DNA from: Paenibacillus sp. FSL R10-2734
GTDB taxonomy: Bacteria; Bacillota; Bacilli; Paenibacillales; Paenibacillaceae
Direction: 5' to 3'
Length of the DNA stretch: 64,000 bases
Assembly (NCBI RefSeq): GCF_037963865.1
Contig: NZ_CP150170.1
Span: forward strand, 2,976,001 to 3,040,000
Below the pieces are notes generated by a model that was not told the DNA's origin, did no database searches, and saw only the letters and a list, made by a program, of their open reading frames with translations. Below, one piece after another: positions 26,262 through 34,063 of this stretch; within the stretch, counting starts at the first letter, position 1, and each line of letters starts with the position of its first letter. The position numbers and the translations under genes were made by a program.

Positions 26262-27269
26262 ATGAACGCTAAAAGAGCCCAATCTTTTATAACTCAAAAT
26301 GCTATTTATATTGTCTTAGTACTTCTTATTATGGGTATAGCCTTATATGAACCGGCTTTTATCTCTGTAAATACTTTGCGAGACATTATGATCCAATCAT
26401 CTACACGAATTATTATCGCGCTTGGTGTTGCTTTTATTCTTATTACGGCAGGTACTGACTTGTCCGCTGGACGGGTTGTAGGTTTTACAGCGGTTATTTC
26501 CGCTTCCATGCTGCAAATCCCGGAATATTCCCGTCGCTTTTTTCCAGACCTGCCGCAAGTGGAAGTATGGCTTCCAATTCTTATTGCTATCATTGCGGGT
26601 CTCCTCTGCGGGCTCGTAAATGGTTTTATTGTTTCTAAGCTTAACGTTCCACCGTTTATCGCGACACTAGGCACGATGGTTATCGTCTACGGTTTAAACT
26701 CCTTGTACTTCGATATGGACCCTAACCAATCCCAGCCAATTGGTGGTCTGCGTCCTGATTTCACCAAAATTGGATCCGGCTTTATAGGTAGTGGCCAATA
26801 TTCAATCCCGTATATCGTTCTAATAGCCTTGGGTGTCGCCGCCATAGTGTGGGTGGTATTCAATAAAACCAAGCTGGGTAAGAACATGTACGCTATCGGT
26901 GGTAACATCCAGGCAGCTAAAGTATCCGGTATCGATGTTTCCAAGAATCTGATTTATATCTATGCCATTGCTGGTGCGCTTTATGGTCTGGCAGGCGTTC
27001 TGGAAGCTGCTAGAACAGGTGGAGCAACAAATAACTACGGTAACATGTATGAGCTTGATGCCATTGCTGCTTGTGTAGTGGGCGGTGTATCTACAACGGG
27101 TGGTATCGGTACTGTACCGGGTGTTCTTGTAGGGGTTATCATCTTTACCCTGATAAACTACGGTCTGACCTTTATCGGCATCAGCCCGTACTATCAATTG
27201 ATTATCAAAGGTTTGATCATTATAGCCGCGGTCGCGTTTGATATGCGGAAGTATTCTTCGAAGAAGTAG
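26262..27269 (+). CDS. mglC: Sugar ABC transporter permease
   Basis: A 335-residue multi-spanning membrane protein of the BPD_transp_2 (RbsC/MglC) family with about nine to ten hydrophobic segments. Typical motifs are LITAGTDLSAGRVVGFTAV near residue 62, FIATLGTMVIVYGLN and YAIGGNIQAAKVSGIDV. AAGGAGG precedes the ATG. It is the last gene of mglBAC. No strong terminator follows immediately; the nearest is about 220 bp downstream, beyond a direct repeat and a dispersed hairpin. Confidence 0.93.
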   Translation: MNAKRAQSFITQNAIYIVLVLLIMGIALYEPAFISVNTLRDIMIQSSTRIIIALGVAFILITAGTDLSAGRVVGFTAVISASMLQIPEYSRRFFPDLPQVEVWLPILIAIIAGLLCGLVNGFIVSKLNVPPFIATLGTMVIVYGLNSLYFDMDPNQSQPIGGLRPDFTKIGSGFIGSGQYSIPYIVLIALGVAAIVWVVFNKTKLGKNMYAIGGNIQAAKVSGIDVSKNLIYIYAIAGALYGLAGVLEAARTGGATNNYGNMYELDAIAACVVGGVSTTGGIGTVPGVLVGVIIFTLINYGLTFIGISPYYQLIIKGLIIIAAVAFDMRKYSSKK

Positions 27270-27279
27270 CAGCGTGGAC

Positions 27280-27337
27280 GCGTGGTGAGTAAGGGCTAAC
27301 TCCGGGGAGCGTGGTGATTAAGAGCTAACTCCGGGGA
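27280..27337 (+). repeat. Two adjacent copies of a 29-bp direct repeat
   Basis: Units at 27280-27308 and 27309-27337 both begin GCGTGGTGA and end GCTAACTCCGGGGA, differing at only two positions. They abut directly. Confidence 0.8.
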
Positions 27338-27462
27338 ATATTGGGCTTACGATCGCTGTTGTTCTCAGATTCCTTGAATGATACCGCAGTAGCGGTTGGA
27401 ATCTGAGAACAAAGGCGACCACTTCGTTTCTACAGCTCCAAAATTCCCCTCCGTTATCCTCA
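27337..27462 (-). repeat. Dispersed hairpin repeat, copy 1
   Basis: Perfect 15-bp stem TTGTTCTCAGATTCC / GGAATCTGAGAACAA (27359-27373, 27398-27412) around a 24-base loop. Read on the minus strand it aligns with copy 3 between parE and parC, including the outer segment GGAATTTTGGAGCTGTAG and the 3' flank AACAGCGATC. Confidence 0.85.
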
Positions 27463-27487
27463 TCACCTCGCTTGTGTAGGGCAGATG

Positions 27488-27518
27488 AAGCGTTTGCTAT
27501 ATATCGCAAACGCTTTTT
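27488..27518 (+). terminator. Terminator-like hairpin, possibly for mglBAC
   Basis: Stem AAGCGTTTGC / GCAAACGCTT with loop TATATATC, then TTT. It lies 220 bp after mglC; its stem is nearly symmetric but the T run favours the plus strand. Confidence 0.6.
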
Positions 27519-27753
27519 GGCCTGTCTGTTTCGATGGCTTCGCTCCGAAACGGGATTGGTAAAAACTAAATTAGTCTTAAACACCTTACGTAAAACCGTG
27601 ACAGCCAACACTCGTCTCAACCGCCACAGCCACAGCTAACGCCGCTATACCTAACGCCATCAGCAACTGTAGCCGCAACCCCACCCCCACCTGACTTAAC
27701 CACGGCCAAGTCTATCCTCTATTCCAAGTAGACATTTCCACTCATTATTGTGG

Positions 27754-28430
27754 TGAATCAACGGTATAAATCCCGTAGAATCGGCTGAAACGAGCTGCAA
27801 GTAGTGAATGAACGGTATAAATCCCGTAGATTCGGCTGAATTGAGCTACAAGTGGTAAATGAACGGTATAAATCCCGTAGAATCGACTGAATTGAGCTGC
27901 AAGTGGTAAATGAACGGTATAAATCCCGTAGATTCGGCTGATTTGAGCTACAAGTGGTAAATGAAACGTATAAATCCCGTAGAATCGGCTGAATTGAGTT
28001 ACAAGTGGTAAATGAACGGTATAAATCCCATAGAATCGGCTGAAATAAGTTATATGAAGCCGAAGCATGAAGAAAGAAGGGCATAAATGCCCCAGATTTA
28101 GCCGAAACGGGCCATAATGGAAGAATAAGGGGCATAAATGCACCAGAAATAGCCGAAACGAGCCATAGTGGAAGAATAAGGGGCATAAATGCTCCAGAAA
28201 TAGCCGAAACGGGCCATAGTGGAAGAATGAAGGGCATAAATGCTCCAGAAATAGCCGAAACGAGCCATAATGGAAGAAAGAAGGGCATAAATGCTCCAGA
28301 AATAGCCGAAACGAGCCATAATGGAAGAATAAGGGGCATAAATGCTCCAGAATTAGCCGAGACGAGCTAAAGTGGAAGAGTAGGAGGATAACTACCTTTA
28401 ATTGGTAGAAACGAGCTACATAGTGAGATA
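27754..28430. repeat. 51-bp satellite, about 13 units in two subfamilies
   Basis: Units 1-6 carry the core ACGGTATAAATCCCGT followed by AGAATCGGCTGAATTGAGC. After a short insertion, units 7-12 carry AGGGGCATAAATGCTCC followed by AGAAATAGCCGAAACGAGCC. A degenerate unit 13 closes the array. Both subfamilies are 51 bp long and align throughout. Each unit has a small dyad around ATAAAT, with different arm bases in the two subfamilies but pairing largely kept. Confidence 0.93.
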
Positions 28431-28462
28431 GTGTTGACGAAACACGCTGATAGCATCGGAGA

Positions 28463-28575
28463 GAACGGAAGGATTGTCTACAAGCGTAGCGTTCGCCTTA
28501 GTCTCCAAATTTCGTCCGAACCTACGGTACAAATCAAGAAATTTGGAGACAACAGCGATAGGAGCAACGTTCCAT
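28463..28575 (+). repeat. Dispersed hairpin repeat, copy 2
   Basis: Perfect 13-bp stem GTCTCCAAATTTC / GAAATTTGGAGAC (28501-28513, 28538-28550), loop of 24 bases containing ACGGTACAAATCAA, 5' flank TTCGCCTTA and 3' flank AACAGCGATAGGAG. Same orientation as copy 3, opposite to copy 1. Confidence 0.85.
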
Positions 28576-28922
28576 TCGCGGATCGACCACTCAGCACATA
28601 ACGCATCATCAAACGCAACCCAATACTAACTCTTCACATCATACGTTACTCCCCGCACCAGCCCGACCCGTCGTAGTCCCGCCATCCATAGTCCCCCCGC
28701 CCGCAAGCGCCGCCCCCGCAAGCTCCGCCTCACCACCCGCACTACCATCAGCCCGCGTCCCCCTGCCTCCCTCGCGCGCCCCCCACAGCCTATTCGCCTC
28801 ATGCCGCTCCACCTACCACTTACCACAAACCCTCTCACCACATCTCCAAGATCAAAAAGCACATAAACCAACATTCTCCCATATTCTATAGGCAAATGCC
28901 TTTGTTAAAGGGGAGCGACTGG

Positions 28923-30887
28923 ATGTTAAGAATTAGATTGAATGAGCTGGGGAAAGGGAATGACAATGGCACGTTACAAGCGGATGTATGGAGATGGGAC
29001 GGCATTGGCTGGAACGAATATATTACACAGCAAGATGAAGATTTCATACGCACAGAAGAGGAGCTATTCGTTACGATTCCAGCAGAAGCGGGATTATATC
29101 GTGTAGACTACTCTAATAAGCCTTACGAGCCGCCGTATCTATTGCCGGAGTGGGTTGAGGACGAACTACGGACTACGGGTCTACATCCGGCACCTTTTAA
29201 TCTGAAAGAGGGCACGCTTTGGGGATACATTAATGATGAAGGTCGGGCTCAGATTGAACCTAGATACGAATATGCAGAGGATTTTCAGAAGAATGGGTTA
29301 GCCATTGTACAGCGAAAAAACAGCAGTGGACTGATCGACAGAACTGGACGGGAGCGGGTAAAGCCCATTTACTCGTTTATTGCCCCTTTTTCAGAAGGAC
29401 GCGCAGTAGTAGCTGATGCGAAAGGATACACCTTTATCGATGAAAAAGGAAAAGAAGTGACTCCAGCCCGTTATGATTATCTGAACTCATTGCATGAAGG
29501 ACTTGCATTATTTTCAAAACAAAATACGACTGGCGGCGTGTCACTTTACGGTTATGTAGATGCCCAAGGCAAAGAGGTACTGCCTGCCATTTATGAGGAC
29601 GCCAATGATTTCATGAACGGTGTGGCTTTGGTTAAGATTAAGGAAGGTGAGTACGCGCTCATTGACCCTGAAGGGAAAATTCTGCATACGTACAATTATC
29701 CTTTCGTAGGGAGTCCGGGTGATGGGCTGCTCTCTTATCAAGCGACTGCGAACGGTAAATATGGCTATTTAAACACGGATGGTACGGTAGCTATTCAGCC
29801 GCAATTTACTTCTGCTTTACCTTTCTCAGAGGGGCGGGCGGTTGTAAATACCGCTGAGAACTATGGTAACGCCTACGGGCTGATAGATAAACAAGGAAGA
29901 ATGATCATCCCTGCAAAATATTATGTAGTACTACAGCTTGGTGAAGGCAGAGTAGCCATAGGAACACCAGTGTACCCTGATCAGCCCTATCGTGGCTCAC
30001 GCTATATTATCGCTGATGCAGAGACAGGAGCGATTTTGAGCAACCATACGTTGCTTGGTGTGAATAACTATCAGGACGGACTGGCGTCTGTGTATGATGC
30101 TAAGGAGACCTTTTTTATAGATCGAACTGGAAAAAGAGCCGCTCAGCCTCCTGTCATTCCAGGGATGGGAACACTTACGCTTAGTGGACGTTTGATTAGA
30201 GCAGATGTAGATCAACGCACATCATATTATGATCGTCAAGGCAAGCAAATTTGGAGACAAAATGGAGTCATCCCGCTGAGACCTCCGTATTCTGTAGTGG
30301 AGAAGAAATATAAACCGAACAGGGATTACTTGGTCTATTATCCGGTCGTTGAAGGGATTGCCAGCTCGGAAGTTTCGAGAGAGGTAAATGATAAACTGCG
30401 CAAGCTGTCACTCGCTGAAGATGCTGGTAGCGGCGGGCCTTCTCAGGACTTTAGTTATAATGGTGACTTTTCAGTATCCTTCTTCCGCAAAAACCTCCTA
30501 GTGCTGGAGCTAACAGGTTACCGTTATCCTTTTGGAGCAGCCCACGGCATGCCTACCAAAATCTATACACATACTAATTTACGTAATGGAAGGTTCTATA
30601 AGCTAGGTGATTTGTTCAAGCCCGGTAGTAGATATGTAGAGAAGCTTAGTAAAATCGTGGGTAAGCAGATTGAGAACGATCCCCAGTATTCATATGTTTT
30701 TCCGGATGCCTATAAAGGAATTACCTCGGATCAGCCTTTCTTTGTTGATAATGAGGCGTTATATCTTTATTTCGCACCATATGAGATTGCTCCGTATGCT
30801 GCGGGTTTTCCAACCTTCCGTATTCCTTACGCAGAAATTATGGGGCTTATCTCTACTGAGGGAGAATTTTGGCAGTCGTTTCACTAG
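28923..30887 (+). CDS. WG-repeat protein with C-terminal DUF3298-like domain
   Basis: A 654-residue protein. After about 85 residues, WG-type repeats run to about residue 430, each a beta unit like WGYINDEGRAQIEPRYEYAEDF or YGYLNTDGTVAIQPQFTSALPFSEG. The C-terminal 190 residues resemble the DUF4163/DUF3298 pair found in PdaC-like proteins (FGAAHGMPTKIYTHTNLRNG...YLYFAPYEIAPYAAGFPTFRIPYAEI). There is no signal peptide or membrane segment, although DUF3298 proteins are often extracellular. The second ATG is used because AAGGGGAG lies 7 bases before it; the first ATG lies ahead of that site. Function unknown; ligand or protein binding is likely. Confidence 0.82.
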   Translation: MLRIRLNELGKGNDNGTLQADVWRWDGIGWNEYITQQDEDFIRTEEELFVTIPAEAGLYRVDYSNKPYEPPYLLPEWVEDELRTTGLHPAPFNLKEGTLWGYINDEGRAQIEPRYEYAEDFQKNGLAIVQRKNSSGLIDRTGRERVKPIYSFIAPFSEGRAVVADAKGYTFIDEKGKEVTPARYDYLNSLHEGLALFSKQNTTGGVSLYGYVDAQGKEVLPAIYEDANDFMNGVALVKIKEGEYALIDPEGKILHTYNYPFVGSPGDGLLSYQATANGKYGYLNTDGTVAIQPQFTSALPFSEGRAVVNTAENYGNAYGLIDKQGRMIIPAKYYVVLQLGEGRVAIGTPVYPDQPYRGSRYIIADAETGAILSNHTLLGVNNYQDGLASVYDAKETFFIDRTGKRAAQPPVIPGMGTLTLSGRLIRADVDQRTSYYDRQGKQIWRQNGVIPLRPPYSVVEKKYKPNRDYLVYYPVVEGIASSEVSREVNDKLRKLSLAEDAGSGGPSQDFSYNGDFSVSFFRKNLLVLELTGYRYPFGAAHGMPTKIYTHTNLRNGRFYKLGDLFKPGSRYVEKLSKIVGKQIENDPQYSYVFPDAYKGITSDQPFFVDNEALYLYFAPYEIAPYAAGFPTFRIPYAEIMGLISTEGEFWQSFH

Positions 30888-30902
30888 ATACCTGATATCC
30901 AT

Positions 30903-30957
30903 AAGCATACAGAAGTTGCCGTTCTCTTTAGAATGGCGACTTTTGTATGCTTTTTTT
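30903..30957 (+). terminator. Rho-independent terminator of the WG-repeat gene
   Basis: Stem AAGCATACAGAAGTTGCC / GGCGACTTTTGTATGCTT with few mismatches, then a run of T. Confidence 0.92.
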
Positions 30958-31145
30958 CGCAAATATCGAATGCATTTAAGATTAAAAAACTTACAATCAA
31001 GACTATTAAATGTTAAAAATTAGAAGCGCACAGCTGATAGATTTATGCTACAATGACTGAGGAACAAATTACAACTTTGTAACATTTGTAGCTGGTCACT
31101 CTAAGCAGAAACATATATTACACACAAGAAAGAGGAGATGGCAGA

Positions 31146-31898
31146 ATGAAGAACAAGAGATTAAGAGCAATTATTGGTGGTAGTGTAGCAGCTGTTATGG
31201 CACTTAGTATTTCTCTTCCACTCGAAGCGAATGCAGCCTCAGCAGAAGTAACATTAGTTAAATCAGGTACTAGCTATGAGCAAGTTTTACAATATTTAAA
31301 ACAAGCTAACCTACAGGGATTCCCTATTTTTAATAGCACAATCGTGGTGTCCAAGCCTCAAACAGGAACGGTACCGAATAAAGATACTTCCACTGGAACT
31401 CCGGTTACAAAGCCTTCGGATACGACAACTGTAACTAAGCCTGTAACTAAGCCTGTGACTAAGCCAGCAACCAAGCCAGTAACTAAGCCGACTGATACTA
31501 CAACAAATACAGGTGCTGCGACTAATAAAGGAACTTATGTTCAACAGATCGTAACATTGGTAAATAAAGAACGTGCAGCAGCTGGTCTGAAGCCCGTGTC
31601 TGGATTGGATAGTATTCATAAAGTAGCCGCTGCAAAAGCTACGGATATGCGTACTAACAACTATTTTTCACACACTTCACCTACGTACGGTTCACCATTT
31701 GATATGATGAAATCTTTTGGAGTCACTTATAAAGCAGCAGGCGAGAATATCGCTATGGGTCAAAAAACACCAGAAGAAGTAATGAAAGGTTGGATGAATA
31801 GTCCTGGTCACCGCGCCAATATTTTGAATCCTAACTTTAATTATATCGGTGTTGGTTATGACAATAACTACTGGGTTCAGATGTTTGTTGGTAAATAA
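31146..31898 (+). CDS. Secreted CAP (SCP/PR1) domain protein
   Basis: A 250-residue exported protein related to B. subtilis YkwD. The signal peptide ends EANA (30); a linker of repeated TKPV/TKPA units (about 83-120) leads to a CAP domain (about 128-248). CAP motifs are IVTLVNKERAAAGLKPV, the histidine of NYFSHTSP, GENIAMG and GWMNSPGHRANILNP. AAGAGGAGATGG precedes the ATG. A TTACAA-CT-TTGTAA dyad lies upstream (31069-31082). Proteins of this kind are common in spore formers; their biochemical role is unsettled. Confidence 0.92.
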   Translation: MKNKRLRAIIGGSVAAVMALSISLPLEANAASAEVTLVKSGTSYEQVLQYLKQANLQGFPIFNSTIVVSKPQTGTVPNKDTSTGTPVTKPSDTTTVTKPVTKPVTKPATKPVTKPTDTTTNTGAATNKGTYVQQIVTLVNKERAAAGLKPVSGLDSIHKVAAAKATDMRTNNYFSHTSPTYGSPFDMMKSFGVTYKAAGENIAMGQKTPEEVMKGWMNSPGHRANILNPNFNYIGVGYDNNYWVQMFVGK

Positions 31899-31913
31899 AT
31901 ATTATTGGATTCG

Positions 31914-31947
31914 AACGTTCTCCGATGAAAATCGGGGAACGTTTTTT
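31914..31947 (+). terminator. Rho-independent terminator of the CAP gene
   Basis: Stem AACGTTCTCCGAT / ATCGGGGAACGTT with one mismatch and GAAA loop, followed by T. Confidence 0.9.
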
Positions 31948-32144
31948 GTGTGAAGGAACTTTTATCAATGAATTTTTTTGATTTTTTCGTATCCAAAACT
32001 GGGTCGAATTACTGTAGCAGTTGGATTTATTTCTATAATAGACATTTGCAAAACCGGTAGGGAAGATTTATGTTTATGTACATAGTTAAGATATTTGTAA
32101 AATGTGGAACAATACATAATAGAACGGCACACGGAGGGATGGCT

Positions 32145-32975
32145 TTGAATGATTCAAAGTGGACATGGCGCACTGTCAGCCTGATTTCCATAGTAACAAC
32201 AATAATTCTAATTGTAGGTTTAGTTTATGCAGTCAGAGACATCATCTATCCGGTTGGAGAAGCGTCAGTGACTAACTTACCCCAGCAAACAGCCGCTCCA
32301 GTGACGGAGACTGTTAAGAAGCTCAAAGTCGTTGCGCTCGGAGATTCGCTAACCAAGGGAACTGGTGATAACACCGGAGAAGGATTTGTTAAGCGTACGG
32401 TTAGCGGTTTATCCGCTAAAGGTGTCGAAGTCGATTTACTAGGTAATATGGGGATTAATGGTTTAACAACTGCAGGACTGCAAAGCAAGCTGGATGAAGA
32501 TGGTGTAGATTACGCGCTGCATATGGCGAATGTCATTCTGCTCTCGATCGGAGGGAATGATTTATTCAAGGACTCAAATATTTTACAGAATAGTGGGGCA
32601 CTTCAAAGTGAATCCACAACCGATCAAGAGCTGACCCCAGAGTCTTTGCTAGCAGCGCTTCCAGAAGCAGCTGGCCGATTGGGTAAGATTCTTGAAAAGA
32701 TCGCGGAGATCAATCCGAACGCTCAAATTTATTATATGGGGCTATATAACCCCTTTGGAGATATACCAGATCTACTTGTTCCAGGCAATCAGGCGGTTAC
32801 AATGTGGAATAATGCGGCAATGGATATTATTAATAAGCACAGCAATATGACCTTGGTGCCTACCTTTGATTTGTTTAACAGGCATTTGGCCGAATACCTA
32901 TCTACGGATCATTTTCATCCGAATGGCGATGGATATCAACGAGTCGCAGAGAGATTCATTCAGGCAATACACTAG
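32145..32975 (+). CDS. Membrane-anchored GDSL/SGNH esterase
   Basis: A 276-residue SGNH hydrolase resembling B. subtilis YpmR. One N-terminal membrane anchor (about 10-30) places the enzyme outside the cell. Catalytic Ser68 lies in ALGDSLTKG; block II is GNMGINGLTT, block III is LSIGGNDLF, and D255 and H258 lie in TDHFHPNGDGY. The start is a TTG with GGAGG 7 bases upstream; an ATG two codons earlier is one base from the site, and the longer frame to 32070 has no ribosome binding site. The substrate, a lipid or acetylated polymer, is not predictable. Confidence 0.87.
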   Translation: MNDSKWTWRTVSLISIVTTIILIVGLVYAVRDIIYPVGEASVTNLPQQTAAPVTETVKKLKVVALGDSLTKGTGDNTGEGFVKRTVSGLSAKGVEVDLLGNMGINGLTTAGLQSKLDEDGVDYALHMANVILLSIGGNDLFKDSNILQNSGALQSESTTDQELTPESLLAALPEAAGRLGKILEKIAEINPNAQIYYMGLYNPFGDIPDLLVPGNQAVTMWNNAAMDIINKHSNMTLVPTFDLFNRHLAEYLSTDHFHPNGDGYQRVAERFIQAIH

Positions 32976-33082
32976 AACACAGGTGGGTACCAGTTTTCTA
33001 AGGAAGATGATTTGTGTTAGTTAAATATCCTTTGAGCAAGTACTAGCCGAGGAAATGACAGTAACAAGGAGCTAAGCAGAAT

Positions 33083-34063
33083 ATGACAAAAGCGAACAGT
33101 GGAGAATCCAGCCCGGTCGTGTTGTCTGTAGACGGGGTACGGAAAAAAATAGGACGAAAGTGGATTATTGATGATGTTACCTTTGATGTGAGAGAAGGAG
33201 AAATCTTCGGCTTCCTCGGACCAAATGGAGCTGGGAAGACGACTACGATTCGAATGCTTGTCGATTTGATTCGTCCCAGCGAGGGCAAGATTACGGTATG
33301 TGGTTACAATGTGAACCGAAATCCGGAAAAAGCATTGCAATATGTTGGCTCTATCGTTGAGAACCCCGAGGTATATACCTATTTGACGGGATGGGAGAAT
33401 TTACAGCATTTTGCCCGAATGCAGCCTGGCATAGATAATGCACGTATTAGCGAAGTGGTAGATATCGTTCGTTTAGATCAACGAATCCATGATAAGGTAA
33501 GTACATATTCGCTTGGGATGAGACAGCGTTTAGGTATAGCGCAAGCGCTGCTGGGACGTCCGCGTCTGCTTATTCTGGACGAGCCTACAAATGGCCTTGA
33601 TCCTAAAGGCATTAAGGAGTTGCGAGAATTTATACGCAAGCTGGCAGATGAGGGACTAGCCGTGTTCGTGTCAAGTCATCTGCTTAGCGAAATCCAGCTT
33701 CTCTGTGACCGTGTAGCGATTATAAGTAAGGGGCGAGTATTAGCAGTAGGTGCGGTGGAAGAGCTAATCGCTCGAAATTCGCCGTATGTTCTTTGGGAGC
33801 TGGAGCCCTTTGCTGAAGCTCGGGCATTGCTGGCTGATCGCCTAGACATTCAGATTCAAGAGCTGGAAGACGTTACCTTGGATGATTCTATTATTGCAGG
33901 TATGGGTTCGAATTCTTTAATCACAATTATGGATCAGGACTTGATTCCTGAGATTGTGGCCGTAATGGTGGCTGCTGAAATCGAAGTTAGAGCTGTGCAT
34001 AAAATCAATCCGACACTGGAACAGCTATTCTTGAAACTAACGGAGGGTGAGAACGTTGAATAA
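33083..34063 (+). CDS. ABC transporter ATP-binding protein (ABC-2 exporter type)
   Basis: A 326-residue ATPase of the CcmA/BcrA-like group. Walker A is GPNGAGKT (46-53), the signature is YSLGMRQRLGIAQALLG and Walker B is LLILDEPTNGLDPKG. The C-terminal 90 residues are the extension common in drug and lantibiotic exporters. AAGGAG precedes the ATG. Its end overlaps the permease start by 8 bp. Substrate unknown; no peptide or immunity genes are nearby. Confidence 0.9.
   Translation: MTKANSGESSPVVLSVDGVRKKIGRKWIIDDVTFDVREGEIFGFLGPNGAGKTTTIRMLVDLIRPSEGKITVCGYNVNRNPEKALQYVGSIVENPEVYTYLTGWENLQHFARMQPGIDNARISEVVDIVRLDQRIHDKVSTYSLGMRQRLGIAQALLGRPRLLILDEPTNGLDPKGIKELREFIRKLADEGLAVFVSSHLLSEIQLLCDRVAIISKGRVLAVGAVEELIARNSPYVLWELEPFAEARALLADRLDIQIQELEDVTLDDSIIAGMGSNSLITIMDQDLIPEIVAVMVAAEIEVRAVHKINPTLEQLFLKLTEGENVE

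Larger units (their letters stand above)
27270..28922. other. 1.65-kb gene-free, repeat-filled island
   Basis: No credible gene. In order: a 29-bp direct repeat; dispersed hairpin repeat copy 1; a terminator-like hairpin (27488-27518) and a GTTTCG/CGAAAC hairpin (27528-27551); a C-rich, G-poor tract (about 27595-27710); a 51-bp satellite; dispersed hairpin repeat copy 2 in the opposite orientation; and a second C-rich tract (about 28580-28860). Open frames on the minus strand across the satellite exist only because 51 is divisible by three. Confidence 0.8.

Noticed and set aside
27745..28339. Long overlapping open frames on the minus strand with 17-residue repeats
   Set aside because: They follow from a 51-bp repeat without stops in several frames. 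Two or three frames are open at once, there is no ribosome binding site, and base changes show no codon pattern.
27754..28430. CRISPR array
   Set aside because: The repeats are contiguous, with no variable spacers, and no cas genes are present.
28626..28895. 89-residue Arg/Gly-rich open frame on the minus strand
   Set aside because: Low-complexity translation of the C-rich tract, with no ribosome binding site and no family resemblance.
31069..31082. TTACAA-CT-TTGTAA dyad upstream of the CAP gene as an operator
   Set aside because: Short, AT-rich and isolated, with no clear promoter around it; kept only as a remark in the gene entry.
32070..32144. N-terminal extension of the GDSL esterase from the first ATG
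   Set aside because: No ribosome binding site before it, while GGAGG precedes the internal TTG at 7 bases.
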